Below, piece after piece: positions 29,671 to 39,037 of a stretch of 64,000 nt of DNA (position 1 is its first letter; every line of letters starts with the position of its first letter). Position numbers and translations under genes: made by a program. Location of the stretch: contig NW_005196528.1 in the NCBI RefSeq assembly GCF_000372725.1, forward strand, positions 433,936 to 497,935, read 5' to 3'. The notes beneath the pieces were generated by a model, which saw only the letters and a list, made by a program, of their open reading frames with translations, did no database searches and was not told the origin of the DNA. Source of the DNA: Emiliania huxleyi CCMP1516. Taxonomy: Eukaryota > Haptophyta > Isochrysidales > Noelaerhabdaceae.

Positions 29671-31107
29671 TGTGAGGCAAGGGTTCGGTACTATGTTGGT
29701 AGGGGAGGGGTTAGGCTGTTTGTGAGTACCCCAGGTGGGTTAGAGGGGGGGGGGAGAGCTCCTGCTTGCTCGCGCCGGGGACGGCGCAGACCTCGACGTA
29801 GAATGTCTTGGAGTGGGAGCACTCTGCACAGCCACAGGCATGATGAGGTGAAGCAATCTTGGCCGAGCCGCCCGGGAGCGCGCGCGGCGAGCCAGCGCGC
29901 CTCGCCTGGTGGAACGGAGCTGTCGAGGGGTGCAGTCAGCCGCGCAGTGGGCGGGCGGCGTGAGCGTGCGTGTGTGCTGAGTGTCCAGCAGGTCTGCTGC
30001 ATTGCTTGCTGGCAGGCTGTGCAGATCTGATCGGATGTCGGGGCGCGTGCGCGGCGGCCGCCGCGCGCGGCGTGCCGCCGCGCGCGCCTCGCGCGCTGGA
30101 GCTGCGTCGTGCCGGGCGCGGCGCGCTCTGGTAGAGCATGGTGCCTGAAACAGTGTGCAGGCGCCTGGCAAAGGGCGTGGACTGTCAGTGGGGTTCACTG
30201 CGGCGCGCGCGTCGCGGCGTGAGTGGTCGTGCGGCTAGCTCTGATGGTGCGAGAGGCGCGTGGCTGGTGCGGGCGGCTGGCGCAGCCATGGGGTGCCAGC
30301 ACAGGGCAGACGCACATGCCACAGGCTTCTGGGCGCTAGGCGTGTGTTTGCGTGCGCGCGGGGACGTACGCGCAGTTTTCACGCGGTGTGCGTGGAGAAG
30401 GGCATGAGGGGCGCCGGCCGCGCGTGTATTGGCGTGTGGGAGTTCGGAGTATGCCCGGAGGGCGTGCCCGTAGGCGACTAGACTTCGCACTGGCGCCGGA
30501 GGCCCCAGATATGAAGAAAAGTCTTGTTAAAACTCCTTCCTCTTCTCTTATTCTAGAGGGTGTGGATGCTGAGTTGTGTCAGTTGACCGACGAGATGCGC
30601 CGCGACATGCACTAACTGGCACTATGCGACATGGGGGACGATGACGATGACTCGAGGTTTCTCGGACGCATAGACGCCGTCGGTTGGCGTTGGCCGTTGG
30701 CCCCGTTGGGCGGGGGGTGTGCGAGTCTGCGACCGCGACTCTGGCGCGCTCTCGAGGCCGCAAGACTCCGCGCGGCATCGCCTTTGTGCTACTGAGTATG
30801 CGCGGGCTCGGCGCTGGCTGTATCCCCTAGTTGCGGCGGAAAAACTCGGACCCACGTAGACAAGGAGGCGCGCCAATGGCCGCCTCCGTGACACTCCCAC
30901 CTCCTGGGCCGGCGCGGGAGTTTTACTGCCGAGTTTCTCCCGGCCGGCCGCCTCCTGACACGCCCACTGACCGAGCCCATCGAAAAAATTCGGCGCGCCG
31001 CACTGCTCTGACCCCTGCTCGCCCCTGCTCGCCCCTGCTCGCCACTGTCGCCTCGGTTGCCGAGGCTGCCGCGCACCCGCAAGCCCGCGTCGCTGCGCGA
31101 CTACGAA

Positions 31108-31181
31108 CTGCACCAGCTGGGCTCGAACCAACGACCAAAACGTCCCCGACCCGAACGCTGCACCAACTAGGCCACGCCGCA
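31108..31181 (-). tRNA. tRNA-like sequence, 74 nt, GTC in the anticodon position (pseudogene or SINE head)
   Basis: A box TGGCCTAGTTGG and B box GGTTCGAGCC are near-consensus. The T stem pairs (GTTGG/CCAGC) and a 5-bp anticodon stem (CGTTC/GGACG) closes a 7-nt loop with GTC centrally, which would read Asp. The acceptor stem has one mismatch and two G-T pairs. U33 is replaced by G and the D stem is poor. Those faults argue against a functional tRNA. Confidence 0.4.
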
Positions 31182-32058
31182 GGCTCGATTTGCAATACGC
31201 ACAAAACTGGCCGCTCATAAACCACTACTCATTTGCCGAGGACACGCGGCGCCCCTCCACAGCCAGCCTACCCTCCTATCGCGCCACTCGAAGCCCCGCG
31301 GCCGCCTCTCGCCTACCGCGCTGCCCTCGCCTGCCACCGCACCGCCCGCGCTCCAGCCTAACCAGCTCTGCATCTCGCAACACACACTTGACAGGGACAG
31401 ACCAGGCGCAGGAAAAGGGAGCGGGGCCCGAATCCAAGGGACCACCCCGTCGGGCGGAGGAGCTGTGAACTCAGGTCCAGCAGGAAGGCTGCTGGCTCCT
31501 GACTCATCCCCCAAATCCCCCACACCTTGGCGGCCTGAAACCTTACCATTCCGACACCTCACACACACCCCTCCCCTAGGGCTAAGCAGTGCGCGAGCCC
31601 ACCCGACTTCAGGCGAGACGTTGACCACTCCTTTGGAACAGTTCTGTCAGTGGCTGCACTAGACGCCCACAGAGGCGCGCGGCGCGGGCAGATGACTAGG
31701 GGAGAAAAAGCGGAGAACCTAGCTCGCTGGGAGATGTGCGCAAAAAGACGGGAATAGGGGAGAAGTGTCAGTGTGAGGGGAGGGCGTAGGCTGGCGTTTT
31801 TGCCTTTGAAAACTGAACAGTTTTTTTTCCCCTAGTTGCGGCGAACAAACACAAAAGAAATTTCGCGATTGATGCCGCTTGGGCTGGCTTGTGGCTACAA
31901 CAAGACTTCCCCCCGCCCACTGGGAGCCGGCGGTTGGGCGGCTGCGCGTCGGCGCCGGCGTCTGCACCCTTGGTGGGTGTTGCAACTGCCAGCGCTCTGG
32001 CTCGCTGCCCGGACGCCGGTCCCCAGTGTAGCAGGCCCTCACAACAGACAGGTGCGCT

Positions 32059-32152
32059 CTAGTCGAACAGGTCGAAGCCCATCTCCTCCTCCTCCTCCTC
32101 GGGCTCGGGCGCCTTCTCCGGCGCCGCAGCCTCAGCCGCGGGGGCAGCAGCA

Positions 32153-32194
<42 letters not shown>

Positions 32195-32530
32195 GCCGGA
32201 GCGCTGCCAACCGCAGAGAGCATGTCCCCAACATTCTTGCCCTTGCAGAGCTTGGCGAAGAGCGTGGGCCAATACGGCTCAACCTCGATTTTGGCCGCCT
32301 TGAGGATGAGGGCGATGTTGTCGCCTGTGGCGGGGGCGGCGGGGCCAGGTCGGTGCAGGGACGGCGGGGAGGGGCGGCGCAAGGTGCGCGCAGAGCGGCG
32401 CAGAGCGAGGTATTGGCGCGCTGCGTGCGGAAGGGTTGCGGTGCGCACTTGAGATCTCCAGCCCGTCGTCGTGAAGGATCAGCGCCGCATACACGCACGC
32501 AAGCTCGTTCGAGTTGCCGCCAATCGCCAT
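32059..32530 (-). CDS. RPLP1: 60S acidic ribosomal protein P1, two exons
   Basis: Exon 1 (32449-32530) encodes M-A-I-G-G-N-S-N-E-L-A-C-V-Y-A-A-L-I-L. Exon 2 (32059-32324) continues D-N-I-A-L-I-L-K-A-A-K-I-E-V-E-P-Y-W-P. The GT-AG intron (32325-32448, 124 bp) is in phase 1. The 115-residue product has the usual P1 length and order: helical dimerisation domain, a Gly/Ala/Pro hinge with 13 consecutive glycines from a GCC repeat, and the acidic C-terminus E-E-M-G-F-D-L-F-D that recruits elongation factors to the ribosome stalk. The final residues diverge slightly from the animal form (G-F-D for G-F-G). It is divergent from the gene at 32809. Confidence 0.95.
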
Positions 32531-32609
32531 GTGTCCTGCGCACGGGAGAGCGGGGAGGGTTTGGTCGCCGCACTCCGGATCGCTCGCGCGTCGCCTCGGC
32601 CCCCTCTGG

Positions 32610-32793
32610 CTCCCTATGGCGGAGCCGGGGGTGCGCGCGGGGGCAAGTTCGAAGTTGCTCACTGCGGCGCGCGGGGGGGCGAGAGAGCACCTCTCGTCCG
32701 CTGGGTGGGTGTGCTGCGGAGTCTGTGAGGCCACGGAAAGCAAGAAAAGAATTCCGTCCGGGTCCGAACGCCGGTCCCTAAGAAGATCTCGAA
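32610..32793 (+). repeat. ~185-bp near-identical inverted repeat, copy 1 (partner 38654-38842)
   Basis: The reverse complement of this segment matches 38654-38842 with about one mismatch in the core. It fills the region between RPLP1 and the gene at 32809, so it includes their likely promoters. Confidence 0.92.
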
Positions 32794-32808
32794 CGGCGCT
32801 TCACTTGA

Positions 32809-34230
32809 ATGGCGTTCGCTTCGGCCGGCCTGCCGCCGCCGGCGCTCAACGCTGCCGCTGCCGAGGGCGCGGCGCGCGGCCGCGACGGCGCGCAACCGAC
32901 CAACGATGGTCAGACGACCGGCGTCAAGCGCCGCCTCAACAACGAGCTCGAGAGCGCGCGCATGGACGTCGACGACGCCAAAGAGGGAGACACCAGACTC
33001 GTGGACGCCACACAGATGGCCGCTGAGGCGGCCGCCGGCGCCGACCGCGGCACGAAGCGCCTGCTGCACGTCGCGCTCGCGGCGCGCGACGGCTCGCACG
33101 TCCCGGACATCCAGAACAAGACGGCGCTCGTCACCGAGGTGCGCCAATTGATCAAGAAGACACCAGGCGGCGAGGCGCAACAGGCGAGCGCGATCAGCGT
33201 GCCCGTCATCGGCACGTCGCGCGCCATCTGCGTCGCCTTCAACGGCGAGAGCGAGGCACGCGCCTTCCTCGAGCAGTACGCCGGCGGTGGCGTCCTACAG
33301 CTCCCAGCTCCGGACAACATCACCATCACCTTCGCCGCTCTCGACGCCGCCGTGTGGGGCAAGCAGGCGGAGGCGCGCGAGACCCAGGCGACCACGGACT
33401 CAGACGGCCTCCTCGCCATACGCACGCGCGGCGCCATCAACACCGCGGCCCAGATCGAGCACTTCGCCCCCCTCTTTGAGAAGCACTTCGGCAACGTGGT
33501 CTCCATCCAGGAGGGATACCACTCCTTCCTGGGCACGAAGTCGGACGAGAAGGACGGCTCGATCCTCTTCAAGGTGAAGAACGAGAACCTCGTCTGCAAC
33601 CTCCCGGTCCTGCCCAACGTCTACGCGAGCGGCGATGTCGGTGGACCTCTCCGCCTCGACGTCGGGTGCGTCAAGGTCCTCGGCAACAAACTCTGCCCCT
33701 CCTGCCGCGCATTTGGGTTGACCAACGCCGACATCATCCACGACGCGCAGTGCGGCGCGCAGGCACTAAAGGAGCGGCGCGCCGCAGCGGCGAACGTCGC
33801 CAAGAAGAAGACCTTCGAGAGCCTCATCGTCGACAACAAGGTCGAGGTCGCGCGCGCGGCGGGCAAGGCCAAGGCGATGGCGGCGCGCGACGGGATCGGC
33901 TTCTGCCCGGCCTTCAACCAGACCGCCCTCCCGTGCAAGACCGCCGCTCGCTGCCGCTACGCGCCGTGCGTCAACTTCGAGGCGCTCCTCCACTCCGCCT
34001 TCAAGGACACCATCTACGAGCGCATGCCGAGCGCGGTCAGGCTGGGCACAAGCCGCGGGCGGCGCGGGCGCGGCGGCCGCGGCCGCGGCGGCGGCGGCGG
34101 CGAGGTCAAGAGCAACAAGAAGGACTGGGCGAGAGTCGCCCGCGGAGCCGCACGCTCCCCCTACGACGGCGGTCCACGCCTCGAGTCCAACGAGGCCTCG
34201 CTCTATGATGGGAGCGACGAGGAGCTCTAG
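32809..34230 (+). CDS. Zinc-finger/RGG protein resembling a retroelement ORF1 (gag-like)
   Basis: The ATG at 32809 gives 473 residues in one exon. A charged N-terminus (V-K-R-R-L-N-N-E-L-E-S-A-R) is followed by about 200 residues with alternating alpha/beta character. Then come a CCHC-like knuckle (C-P-S-C, H and C spaced C-x2-C-x11-H-x3-C) and a second Cys cluster (F-C-P-A-F-N-Q ... C-K-T-A-A-R-C-R-Y-A-P-C). A run of R-G-R-R-G-R-G-G-R-G-R-G repeats and an acidic tail (D-G-S-D-E-E-L) end it. This order, nucleic-acid-binding domain then knuckle then RGG, fits a LINE-type ORF1 or a host RNA-binding protein. No reverse transcriptase follows; an AC microsatellite starts 70 bp downstream. Function is not assigned. 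Confidence 0.6.
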   Translation: MAFASAGLPPPALNAAAAEGAARGRDGAQPTNDGQTTGVKRRLNNELESARMDVDDAKEGDTRLVDATQMAAEAAAGADRGTKRLLHVALAARDGSHVPDIQNKTALVTEVRQLIKKTPGGEAQQASAISVPVIGTSRAICVAFNGESEARAFLEQYAGGGVLQLPAPDNITITFAALDAAVWGKQAEARETQATTDSDGLLAIRTRGAINTAAQIEHFAPLFEKHFGNVVSIQEGYHSFLGTKSDEKDGSILFKVKNENLVCNLPVLPNVYASGDVGGPLRLDVGCVKVLGNKLCPSCRAFGLTNADIIHDAQCGAQALKERRAAAANVAKKKTFESLIVDNKVEVARAAGKAKAMAARDGIGFCPAFNQTALPCKTAARCRYAPCVNFEALLHSAFKDTIYERMPSAVRLGTSRGRRGRGGRGRGGGGGEVKSNKKDWARVARGAARSPYDGGPRLESNEASLYDGSDEEL

Positions 34231-34303
34231 GAGCGGCCGCCGAGCCCTTCCCGCAGCGCATCCCTAGCAGCGCAGCGGGCAGGGCGGCTCGCGCAGCGCG
34301 CGC

Positions 34304-34391
<88 letters not shown>
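34304..34391. repeat. (AC)n microsatellite
   Basis: About 44 AC units just downstream of the zinc-finger/RGG gene, followed by a short TGTACATGTACATG palindromic stretch. Confidence 0.98.
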
Positions 34392-34395
<4 letters not shown>

Positions 34396-34817
34396 CATGT
34401 ACATGTTGTACACATGCACAGACACACAGTCCCTTCCCCTTCCTCAAGGGCGAGGACACGCGCAGGGGCCGCACTTCTAGCGAGGCCCACAGAGTGGGAG
34501 ACTCCTATCACCGCCACTGCCACCCACGTGTCAGTCTGCCTGTGGTAGAGAGTGACTGCCGGTGAGAAGTCGGAGGAAGGTCGCTAGTCGAGAGAGATCG
34601 CCAGTGGATAGGGAGTCCACCGGGCTGCGAGCCTGTCGCTGTCCCTTGTCAGGAGCAGGAGAACTAGGAGAGCGCAACCAGTAGGAGGCCCGCGCTTGCC
34701 CCCGTGCCGCCGGGTGCAACCTGTCCTATACGAGAGAGGAATCCCTGGGACCCTGTCGTGTGGGTGAACCCTGCCCAGCCCCCCTCCGTGCCGCGATGCG
34801 CTCCCCGCTCCCGTTCC

Positions 34818-34918
34818 CCTGGTCCTGATCGTCCTTACAAGATCCTGCTCGTGCAGGTGGGGACCCTGTCCTTCTCCCACCCCTCGTCTGGCGTGTCCGT
34901 TGTATTTATTTATTTATT
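34818..34918 (+). repeat. Dispersed repeat with pyrimidine tail, copy 2
   Basis: Shares TCCTGCTCGTGCAGGTGGGG and following sequence with 52862-52975. Here the tail is TTTATTTATTTATTAA. Confidence 0.8.
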
Positions 34919-34920
34919 AA

Positions 34921-35140
34921 GAAGATCTCGACGATGTCACGGCTGACTCACGCCCGGCTCCCCTCTCCCGCCACCCTCGATCAGCTCTGCCTCTGGGGAG
35001 CTCCCCTACACACCTGCCTCGGCATATGCCGCTATTTAGATTTTAGTGTTCGAGAACTACTCGAGTCTCGTCAGGTGCTACGACTCGTCTCTCGAGACGC
35101 AGGAGTGAGGACAAGTGTCATTCACTTGCTCTGACGATGG
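34921..35140 (-). pseudogene. Fragment related to the 3' end of the MYND gene
   Basis: On the minus strand GGCAGGTGTGTAGGGGAGCT matches the codons Q-V-C-R-E-L at the end of the MYND gene (about 35290) plus its 3' flank, and it matches 38480-38660 in opposite orientation. The reading frame is disrupted by a 2-bp difference between copies. The ATG-led frame on the plus strand is an antisense shadow. Confidence 0.5.
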
Positions 35141-35235
35141 AACAAGACGACTGCTGTACGTGTATGTCTCGCACTCTCGCTTGCGGCCACGTTCCTCCCT
35201 AGAAGGAGCTCCGACAATGTCTTCAATGTCACGGC

Positions 35236-36186
35236 TCACGCCCTCCCCCCTCCCGCCACCCTCGCCTCCCTCATGCTCTGGAGCTCCCTACACACCTGCC
35301 TGTGCCCGCCCGCGGTCCAGTTCTCTGCCTGGCACGCCGCGCTGCAGTAGAGCATCACCTTGCACGCGCTGCACCGCTTGAGCTTGCGCCGGGGGAGCAG
35401 CTTGCCGCACTCCGCGTGGTGGCACGCGCCCAGTAGCACCAGCTGCTGCGGCCCGTGTGCGGTCCCCAGGTTGCCTGCAGGCGCCGCGCCGCGCTCTCCC
35501 GCGCCACGCCCTTCCTCGCCCGCGGCGCCGCGCAGCAAGGCCGAAGCCTCGCCGCTCGCGGCGAGCGCCTCCACCACCGCCGCCATCACGTCGGCGACGA
35601 GGGGCGCATCCTCTGCTCGCCCCGCCTCCGCAGCAGGCTCCGGCTCGGGCTGGAAAAAGGCGGGCAGCGAGTGCGTCGGCGCAGGTGGCTCCGCCGGCGC
35701 CGGCCGAGCTGCGGCGCGCTCCTCCGTGGCCGGCTGTGGGTGTGGGAGGCGCAGCGTCTCGCGCAGCAGAGACGCCGGCCACTGGACGCGCTGCGAGGAG
35801 GCGTCGATGCACGCGACGTCCGTCCCGCACCCCTGAAGAAGCCCAAACATGTAGTCGGCGAGCGCACGGTCGCTCGACGTGAGGCTGGCCGGCTTGGACG
35901 CCGGCTCCCGCCGCAAGTATGCACAGATGACGCCCCAAAACGCCTCCTCGTACGCCTCAAAGGCCGATGAGCTGTGTATGGCTCGCAAACACAGCACCTC
36001 CCCGGTGGCGGGCTCCACGGCCACCGCCAGTGCTGCCTCGCCGGACGGGCGGCCGTAGAGATCGACGTGGACCGCTGTCCCGACGACCTCGCCCGGGCGG
36101 CTGCCGTCGCGCGTAGCGCGGGCGGGGAGCCTGAGGAAGCGTGAGCCGAGCTCGTACCACGGGTCTGGGGATGCAACTGCAGCCAT
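35236..36186 (-). CDS. MYND zinc-finger protein
   Basis: The ATG at 36186 gives 316 residues. An N-terminal alpha/beta region (W-Y-E-L-G-S-R-F-L-R-L-P; V-A-V-E-P-A-T-G-E-V-L-C-L) is followed by an Ala/Pro/Glu-rich middle. A C-terminal MYND finger reads C-H-H-A-E-C-G, C-S-A-C-K, Y-C-S-A-A-C-Q, H-R-Q-V-C, with all Cys/His ligands present. MYND fingers mediate protein-protein contacts with proline-rich partners. The last 20 codons also occur as detached fragments at 34921-35140 and 38480-38660, so this 3' end is repetitive. It is head to head with a kinase gene 158 bp away. Confidence 0.8.
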   Translation of the reverse strand: MAAVASPDPWYELGSRFLRLPARATRDGSRPGEVVGTAVHVDLYGRPSGEAALAVAVEPATGEVLCLRAIHSSSAFEAYEEAFWGVICAYLRREPASKPASLTSSDRALADYMFGLLQGCGTDVACIDASSQRVQWPASLLRETLRLPHPQPATEERAAARPAPAEPPAPTHSLPAFFQPEPEPAAEAGRAEDAPLVADVMAAVVEALAASGEASALLRGAAGEEGRGAGERGAAPAGNLGTAHGPQQLVLLGACHHAECGKLLPRRKLKRCSACKVMLYCSAACQAENWTAGGHRQVCRELQSMREARVAGGGRA

Positions 36187-36344
36187 GTAACGCGGTGGAG
36201 ACTTCGGCGCCGTGGGGCAGGATCCGCGATTTCTTTCCCCGGAAAATAGAATCATTGGGCGGCGCCCCATGGGTGGCGCCGGAGTTTGTTACACGGACGC
36301 GTTGTTAGGAGGTAACGCGACCGCAGGCGCCTCTCCCGTGACCC
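36187..36344. promoter_or_regulatory. Compact divergent promoter region (MYND / kinase)
   Basis: 158 bp between the start codons of two outward-facing genes. It contains a near-palindrome GGCGCCCCATGGGTGGCGCC at 36260-36279 and an AGGAGGTAACGCG string. No TATA box was seen. Bidirectional promoter function is inferred. Confidence 0.45.
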
Positions 36345-38276
36345 ATGACCTCGCTACATCAGCGCCGGTCCAGCCTCGCGCTGACCACGTTGCACATTGG
36401 CGGGGCCGGCTCGGGCAGCGGATCGCCCGTCGACCCGCTCAACGACAAGCTCACCGAGTCTGGACGGTGAGCACCACCGCCCTTCCCGCTGCGATGCTCT
36501 TCCATTTGCACGCTCCTGACGGATCGCGTTCTGCTGCATGACTCTGGTAGGTACTTTATCGGCGATTTCGTCATTGCGCGCGACGGCATCGTCGCGGAGC
36601 GTAGGCACGATGAGGCTGCGGGACAGAGGGAAGAAGCTAGTGAGCCCTCCGAGGAATCAGCTGGCGAGCAAGCTCCGCGGTTGTCAAGTGCGTGTGCGTC
36701 GGGCGGGCGCGGCGGCGAGCCACTCGACTGGTCGGCGCTGCAGATTGGGCCTCTGCTTGGGCGCGGTGCATCGGGCTACGTCCGCCGCGCGCGCCTCTGC
36801 GACAAGCTGCTTGCCGTCAAGCGGATTGCGATTTCTGACGACGAGCGGCGGCGCCAGACCTTCAACGAGATCTCGACGCTCGTCGGGTGCACCGACCTCA
36901 GCGCCGCGAACCTCATCACGTGCTACGGCGTGCGTTGCATCGAGGGTAACATCGAGATCGCAATGGAGTACATGGACCTCGGCTCGCTCGGCGACCTGCT
37001 GCGCAGACACGGGCCACTGCCGGAGGAGGCCCTCGGGTCGCTGCTGGACCAGACCCTCGCCGCCCTGCACCACCTGCACAAGGAGAAGCATGCGGTGCAC
37101 CGGGACCTCAAGCCCCAGAACCTGCTACTCTCCTCGAGCGGCAAGTGCAAGCTCTCCGATTTTGGCTGCGTCGCGGAGCTGCAAGACTCGTTTGGCAAGT
37201 GCGGCACCTTTGTGGGTACCGTCCCGTACATGAGCCCCGAGCGGATCCACGGCGGCGAGTACTCGTACGCCTCGGACATCTGGTCGCTCGGGCTGACGAT
37301 CGTCGAGGCGGCGCTGGGCCACTTCCCGTACGCGCGCTGCAACGGCTACTGGGGAATCCTGCAGGCGGTGCTGCACGAGTCGTCACCCACGTTGCCGGCC
37401 GACCGCTTTTCGCCAGAGATCGTCGATTTGGCGGCGCAATGCCTGCAAAAGGCGGCGGTTGACCGGCCAACGGCGCGTGAGCTGCAGGCCCACCCTTTTC
37501 TGGAACGCTGCCGGGCATCGTCCTTCTCCACGTGCGAGTTTTTGCGAGTTTTTGCGCCGCACGACCAGCGCCGCGCCTCGGGCGACGCGTCGCTCTTCGC
37601 GATGTCCGATGAGGACGAGTACGAGATGGAGGGAGAGGAGGAGGAGGAGGAGGAGGAGGTGCTGCTGCCCGACTCGCGCTTCTCTCGGGCATCGGGCGAT
37701 GGCGACGTCGGCGGTGGGGCTGCGCCGACAGTGAGGCATTGGGGGCGGCGAACGGAGGCGAGGGCAACGGCCAAGGAAGCCGCAAGGTCAAGTGGAGGGG
37801 AAGATCCGCCGCACGGACCGCAGCTCAGAGCCCTTCAGGCGCAGCTCGAGGACTCGAGGCGGGAGTCGGCGATATTGAGGCAGGAGCTGCAAGCCGCGCA
37901 ATATTCGGGGCGGCTACTGCAGCAGCAGTGCGACGACGCCGAGGCCATCGTGTCACGCCTAAAGGCAAGCCGGGAGGACAGACGCGCGGCCGCAGGGGGC
38001 AGTGCCGCGTCGACGCCGAGCCCGCCCACTCCCGCTTCGGCCAGCCGGCCCGGAAGCGGCAGGCGGTTGCTGCTCGAGCCGCTTGCTGTCGGGCGCGAGG
38101 CCGCCACCGCTACGTCGCACGAGTGCAACCGGGTAGCGGGGGGCTATAAAAACGGACACCTCTCTACTGTGAGATGGGTAAAAAGGAACAGGCCCCCGCC
38201 CTTGCGATCTTTGTGCAGGGTTCTTTGTGGGTGTGGTCGGAGACTAGCCGGGGTCGTCCTCCCGATGGGGGACTAG
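36345..38276 (+). CDS. MAPKK (MEK/STE7)-like protein kinase, two exons, with C-terminal coiled coil
   Basis: Exons 36345-36466 and 36551-38276 are joined by a GT-AG intron (84 bp, phase 2). The product is 615 residues. The MEK-like N-terminus (S-L-A-L-T-T-L-H-I-G-G and Y-F-I-G-D-F-V-I-A) supports the splice. All kinase motifs are intact: G-R-G-A-S-G-Y-V loop, A-V-K-R-I lysine, H-R-D-L-K-P-Q-N catalytic loop, D-F-G-C, activation segment with S-F-G-K-C-G-T-F-V-G-T, then Y-M-S-P-E-R and D-I-W-S-L-G. S-F-V-G-T-x-x-Y-M-S-P-E-R is typical of MAPKKs. After an acidic E-rich insert comes a coiled coil (L-Q-A-Q-L-E-D-S-R-R-E). The last 60 codons read through a CTATAAAAAC element into low-quality sequence, so the true 3' end may be earlier. 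Confidence 0.85.
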
Positions 38277-38479
38277 CACTATAGCCGTCTTCCACATGGT
38301 CCCTCGGGTCCCTGCTGCTCCTAATCTCTTCGTACATCCTCCTGCTGATCTCCGCAAAGTCCTGCTCCCTCCCTCGTCTCGCCCTGCGCGTCTGCTGCGT
38401 CTCGAGAGAGAACACTAATAAATTACAAAATATTTAGTAATTAGGGACTAAAAAGCGGCATGGGCCGAGCGGAGGGAGC

Positions 38480-38660
38480 AGCGAGCCGAGCGGGGCCCGC
38501 GAGCGAATGACAGTTGACACTTTTCCTTGCGTGCCGTCTCGAACACTAAATAGCGGCATGCCGCGAGGCAGGTGTGTAGGGGAGCTCCAGAGGCAGAGCT
38601 GATCGAGGGTGGCGGGAGAGGGGAGCCGGGCGTGAGTCAGCCGTGACATCGTCGAGATCT
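38480..38660 (+). pseudogene. Fragment related to the 3' end of the MYND gene, second copy
   Basis: Inverted counterpart of 34921-35140. GAGGCAGGTGTGTAGGGGAG corresponds to the MYND gene's final codons. It runs directly into the 38654-38842 repeat through CGTCGAGATCTTCTTA. Confidence 0.5.
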
Positions 38661-38842
38661 TCTTAGGGACCGGCGTTCGGACCCAGACGGAATTCTTTTC
38701 TTGCTTTCCGTGGCCTCACAGACTCCGCAGCACACCCACCCAGCGGACGAGAGGTGCTCTCTCGCCCCCCCGCGCGCCGCAGTGAGCAACTTCGAACTTG
38801 CCCCCGCGCGCACCCCCGGCTCCGCCATAGGGAGCCAGCGAG
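38654..38842 (-). repeat. ~185-bp near-identical inverted repeat, copy 2 (partner 32610-32793)
   Basis: Same sequence as 32610-32793 in opposite orientation. Here it is not next to RPLP1 or the zinc-finger gene, so it is a transplanted upstream region. Confidence 0.92.
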
Positions 38843-39037
38843 GGCTACAATAGTGCCAGTTTGACGGAGACGCGAGTCGGCGGCCCCGCGCGACCGTCAT
38901 CTGGGTCCCGTCGCTCCCCCGACTGTTCCCCCGAAGCCCGACACTTTCTTTCTCATTAGTCAGTCACTTTCCTACGCGCCGCGTGTAGAAAGTGACCGCA
39001 CACCACAAACGCACACCACAAACGCATGCATACCTAT

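Larger units (their letters stand above)
28878..32058. other. 3.2-kb gene-poor region with tRNA-like sequences
   Basis: No frame has protein-like composition over a useful length. The stretch carries C- and G-runs (29160-29250), two tRNA-like sequences (29600-29670 and 31108-31181), three CCTGCTCGCC units at about 31013-31042, and a short T-rich to TAG stretch at 30523-30556 that looks like an intron end without a convincing exon after it. Confidence 0.45.

Noticed and set aside
31108-31181. Functional tRNA-Asp(GTC)
   Set aside because: U33 is missing, the D stem is broken and the acceptor stem is weak. Listed only as tRNA-like.
34934-35134. ATG-led plus-strand frame (and its partner on the minus strand at 38434-38649) as an F-box-like gene family
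   Set aside because: The opposite strand matches the coding sequence of the MYND gene's last codons, so these frames are antisense shadows of duplicated MYND fragments.
36681-36720. Kinase start at 36681
   Set aside because: That codon is TTG. The frame is open upstream and joins through a GT-AG intron to an ATG exon at 36345.
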